DNA of 64,000 nucleotides from CAWCOU01 sp963797335 (GTDB taxonomy: Bacteria; Pseudomonadota; Gammaproteobacteria; JAURND01), in the NCBI GenBank assembly GCA_963797335.1, contig CAWCOU010000006.1, positions 744,001 to 808,000 of the forward strand, given 5' to 3'. Positions 61,816-64,000 of this stretch are shown one piece after another. Below the pieces are notes generated by a model. It ran no database searches and had not been told where the DNA came from. It worked only from the letters and a program-made list of their open reading frames with translations. The stretch's first letter is position 1. Each line of letters starts with the position of its first letter. Position numbers and translations under genes: made by a program.

Positions 61816-61827
61816 AGTAGTTTGGGT

Positions 61828-62070
61828 TTATATTTTATTTTGTATTTTTGTAATTAAGGCCTGCCATTCCGCTCGGGCGGGTTTGCTTTCTTGGTTTAAC
61901 CATTGCCACAGTTGTTGATCCGTTTCGTTGAGCAGCTCACTGAACCATTGTTTTTCTTGCGAAGATAACTGCTGGTATTGCTGATCTAAAAACCGTTCTA
62001 ATAAAACATCCAGTTCCAAGAGACCGCGGCGACATCGCCAGCGTATTTTAGAAAAATCCGTCTCGCTCAT
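61828..62070 (-). CDS. sdhE: FAD assembly factor SdhE
   Basis: An 80-residue protein from the ATG at 62068-62070 (MSETDFSKIRWRCRRGLLEL). The RGLLELDVLLERFL motif is the RGxxE signature of SdhE, which promotes covalent FAD attachment to succinate dehydrogenase. An upstream ATG (62097) would overlap the previous gene. Its usual neighbour ygfX is not adjacent. Confidence 0.9.
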   Translation of the reverse strand: MSETDFSKIRWRCRRGLLELDVLLERFLDQQYQQLSSQEKQWFSELLNETDQQLWQWLNQESKPARAEWQALITKIQNKI

Positions 62071-62072
62071 GG

Positions 62073-62666
62073 TCAACGAACTAGATAGGCTTGGCAACGG
62101 ATCAGTTGGTTCTGATACCGTAAGGCTCGAGTCGATACTTTATGGGCCACGCGTATCAGCCAGGGTTTTTTCAAATACGTGCGTTTAGAATAACCGCCAA
62201 TTCCTTCATGGTATGCTAAATACAACGCATAGGGGTTATTGACTAATATGTTGGCTTGCAAATGCGCCTGGTGACTATACCAGCCAATAAAATCCGTCGC
62301 AGCGGCGAAATCATGGCGCTTGCCATCGCCATTGCCTGTTTTGAGTTGATATTCTTTCCAGGTATTTTTCAACGCTTGAGAATAACCATACGCAGACGTG
62401 GGCCGTTTCCAGGGAATAATCCACAATAATTTCTTGCGCGGCGGCGCGGCGCGGGCACTGAAAGAAGATTCTTGATTGATAATGGACATTTGCACCGCAA
62501 CCGGCACACCCCAGCGTGTTTCACATTGTTTGGCGTCGCGATACCAATCGGGGTATTGCATAAACACGCTGCAAATGTTTTCGACATGGTCGGGACGCGG
62601 GCGCGTGGCGCAGCCCAGCAGCACTAGGAATCCAATCGCGAGGATGGTGATTAGCGTTTTTTTCAC
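62073..62666 (-). CDS. Lysozyme-fold (SLT-like) lipoprotein
   Basis: A 197-residue lipoprotein from the GTG at 62664-62666 (VKKTLITILAIGFLVLLGCA), with AGGTAGG upstream and lipobox LVLLGC. The mature part has IINQESSFSARAAPP (candidate catalytic Glu), SAYGYSQALKNTWKEYQ and YLAYHEGIGGYSKRTYL, matching the SLT lytic-transglycosylase fold. The ATG at 62696 lies inside a perfect inverted repeat and is less likely. It probably acts on peptidoglycan from a membrane anchor and is followed closely by sdhE. Confidence 0.82.
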   Translation of the reverse strand: MKKTLITILAIGFLVLLGCATRPRPDHVENICSVFMQYPDWYRDAKQCETRWGVPVAVQMSIINQESSFSARAAPPRKKLLWIIPWKRPTSAYGYSQALKNTWKEYQLKTGNGDGKRHDFAAATDFIGWYSHQAHLQANILVNNPYALYLAYHEGIGGYSKRTYLKKPWLIRVAHKVSTRALRYQNQLIRCQAYLVR

Positions 62667-62688
62667 TGATAGCCTACCTTTACTTTTG

Positions 62689-62767
62689 GGGGTCAAGTCT
62701 GGATTTCTGCCTTCAAAAGCAAATGGCTGATTTTCTGAAAATAAGGCAGAAATCCAGACTTGACCCC
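62689..62767. repeat. Perfect 25-bp inverted repeat
   Basis: GGGGTCAAGTCTGGATTTCT+GCCTT (62689-62713) is exactly inverted at 62743-62767, with a 29-nt loop. It lies between the divergently read lipoprotein start and the end of alr. The GGGGTCAAGTC core resembles palindromes tied to IS200-like/REP-associated transposases, but none is present. Confidence 0.85.
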
Positions 62768-62772
62768 AAGCA

Positions 62773-63852
62773 TTACGATTGGTATAAAAATTTTACCCTG
62801 GAAGTGACGTGGCAAAATAATTCATACGGAATTGTTTCTGCACAAACCGCTACTTCTTCTACAGGTAATCCCTTACCCCATAATGTCACGACATCACCCA
62901 GTGCAGCCTCTGGGCAGAGCGAAAGGTCCACGGTGATAAAATCCATGGACACTCGGCCGGCCAGTGGGCAGTACATGCCTCGGATTAAAACGGGCGTGCC
63001 ATTCTTCGCATGACGAGGATAACCATCACCATAACCAATAGCGACGACGCCGATTCGACTGGGTTTAGAACTCACCCAGGTACCGCCGTAGCCTACGGCT
63101 TCACCTTGCGCGTAATCATGAATCGCTATTAATTGCGATTGCAAGGTCATCACGGGAAGTAAATCAAAGTCGGTTGCCGGTAACTCATCAAACGGTGAAG
63201 CGCCGTACAACATAATGCCTGGGCGAACGAAATCACCGTGTGTCTGTGGCCAGGCAATAATGGCAGCTGAATTAGCGAGACTGGTGCCTGCTAATGGCGG
63301 CAGCCATTGTTGAAACTGTTGCCATTGCCTCAGCGTACTTTGGGTATCCGCTAACGCATAAGCATTAGCAAAATGCGTCAGACATATCAAAGGCTGTTTG
63401 ACCGATGCGCATTGTATCAGGCGAGCGTGGGCTTCTTCTACTTGATTTGGTGTAAAACCGAGACGATGCATACCCGTATCTATTTTTAACCAAACGGCAA
63501 TCGGTTTCGGTAGCGGCGTTGTTTCGAGTAGCTGAATTTGCGCGAAAGTATGAACGACTACTGTAAACTCTGCGGTCGCACAGTCGATTAATTCTTCGGC
63601 ATCGACAAAACCACTCATCAGTAAAATCGGTTGTAGAATGCCGTGGTTACGCAAGGTAAAGGCTTCTTCCATTCTGGCTACACCAAACATATCGGCCTGA
63701 GCTAATGCCTGAGCGACTGGCAGTAAGCCATGACCGTAGGCATTGGCTTTAATCATGGCCACTACTTTAGACTGCGGTGCGTAAAATTTAACACGTTGGT
63801 AATTATGCTTTAACGCCGCTAAATCTATTTCGGCAATGACGCGGTTAGTCAT
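62773..63852 (-). CDS. alr: Alanine racemase
   Basis: A 359-residue PLP enzyme making D-alanine for peptidoglycan. The PLP lysine is in KVVAMIKANAYGHGLLPVA. The catalytic Tyr region AVGYGGTWVSSKPSRIGVVA and CPLAGRVSMDFITVDLS are conserved. Length is normal. A partial gene on the same strand ends 5 bp upstream, suggesting an operon. Confidence 0.95.
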   Translation of the reverse strand: MTNRVIAEIDLAALKHNYQRVKFYAPQSKVVAMIKANAYGHGLLPVAQALAQADMFGVARMEEAFTLRNHGILQPILLMSGFVDAEELIDCATAEFTVVVHTFAQIQLLETTPLPKPIAVWLKIDTGMHRLGFTPNQVEEAHARLIQCASVKQPLICLTHFANAYALADTQSTLRQWQQFQQWLPPLAGTSLANSAAIIAWPQTHGDFVRPGIMLYGASPFDELPATDFDLLPVMTLQSQLIAIHDYAQGEAVGYGGTWVSSKPSRIGVVAIGYGDGYPRHAKNGTPVLIRGMYCPLAGRVSMDFITVDLSLCPEAALGDVVTLWGKGLPVEEVAVCAETIPYELFCHVTSRVKFLYQS

Positions 63853-63857
63853 GGCGA

Positions 63858-64000
63858 TTATTCAAGAACCGCGGGGTCCGGGACTTGTTTAAATGAGGAC
63901 ATGGCTGTTGACGACTGTTGTTGCGACAACATGGCGAGCGGTCGCGCTGACGCATAATTGGTTTGCCCCTCCGTGGCATAGGCTTGTGGTGCTAAATTTT
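63858..64000 (-). CDS. C-terminal end of an unidentified gene upstream of alr (partial)
   Basis: An open frame enters from the right edge and stops with TAA at 63858-63860. The visible tail is low-complexity and Gln/Ser/Pro-rich (LSQQQSSTAMSSFKQVPDPA, then VLE). alr often follows dnaB or radA in gammaproteobacteria, but this tail does not resemble the DnaB C-terminus. The family cannot be told from this fragment. Confidence 0.5.
   Translation of the reverse strand, partial: NLAPQAYATEGQTNYASARPLAMLSQQQSSTAMSSFKQVPDPAVLE

Overview
The window reads as a chromosomal stretch of a gammaproteobacterium, most likely a member of the order Legionellales (Legionella/Coxiella relatives). The evidence is conserved gammaproteobacterial gene order (gmk-rpoZ-spoT-ridA; hemA/lolB-tRNA-Gln-prs; letA-uvrC-pgsA-tRNA-Gly; rpsO-pnp; mltD-gloB-yafS-rnhA-dnaQ; lepA-lepB-rnc-era-recO), a major outer-membrane protein of the Legionella_OMP type, a LetA/GacA regulator, and two very large Sel1-repeat proteins of the kind common in host-associated Legionellales. 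ispE is absent from its usual place between lolB and prs, which fits a lineage that makes isoprenoids by the mevalonate route. The species assignment is inference; no rRNA or dot/icm gene lies in the window.

Layout. 1-4.7 kb (minus): ridA (cut by the window edge), spoT, rpoZ, gmk, hemA. 4.8-6.7 kb (plus): lolB, tRNA-Gln, prs. 6.7-13.4 kb: a two-span hypothetical membrane protein, a TANGO2/NRDE protein, a Nit-type amidase, a PCuAC copper chaperone, infA, zapE and an MFS transporter. 13.6-18.6 kb: one giant gene for a Ser-linked Sel1/ankyrin-like protein, bounded on both sides by the same repeat family. 18.9-22.4 kb: tRNA-Gly, pgsA, uvrC, letA, tRNA-Ser. 22.6-23.2 kb: an apparently orphan PemK/MazF-type toxin gene followed by a 12-codon ORF and a structured RNA region. 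23.4-36.1 kb: ABC exporter, Bax-inhibitor-1 protein, TraI_2-domain protein, leuS, pnp, rpsO, pepN. 36.2-46.8 kb: nhaA with a periplasmic alpha-carbonic anhydrase, dnaQ, the OMP, rnhA, yafS-like methyltransferase, gloB, mltD, folD, cysS. 47-50.7 kb: a tandem-GNAT protein and a second Sel1 protein. 50.9-64 kb: gltX, lpxH, recO-era-rnc-lepB-lepA, sixA-ygfX, marC, a thioredoxin-like ferredoxin, sdhE, a lysozyme-fold lipoprotein, alr and the tail of an unknown gene.

Most genes are housekeeping (translation, DNA repair, envelope assembly, stringent response). The intergenic space is unusual. It carries at least five families of non-coding repeats: a 31-bp-armed palindrome in four copies, a GCAAT/TGACG element often fused to it, a CGTCATCCCGAGCG palindrome, a ~280-bp inverted-repeat element in two opposite copies, and a short CTTCTCCC/GGGAGAAG hairpin. 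No transposase is present, so these look like non-autonomous elements. In places they supply stop codons to genes or bracket genes in inverted orientation.

The most promising objects for follow-up are the PemK locus with its mutually exclusive RNA helices, the giant modular Sel1 protein (a candidate effector), and the repeat-bracketed sixA-ygfX segment, where ygfX is separated from its usual partner sdhE.
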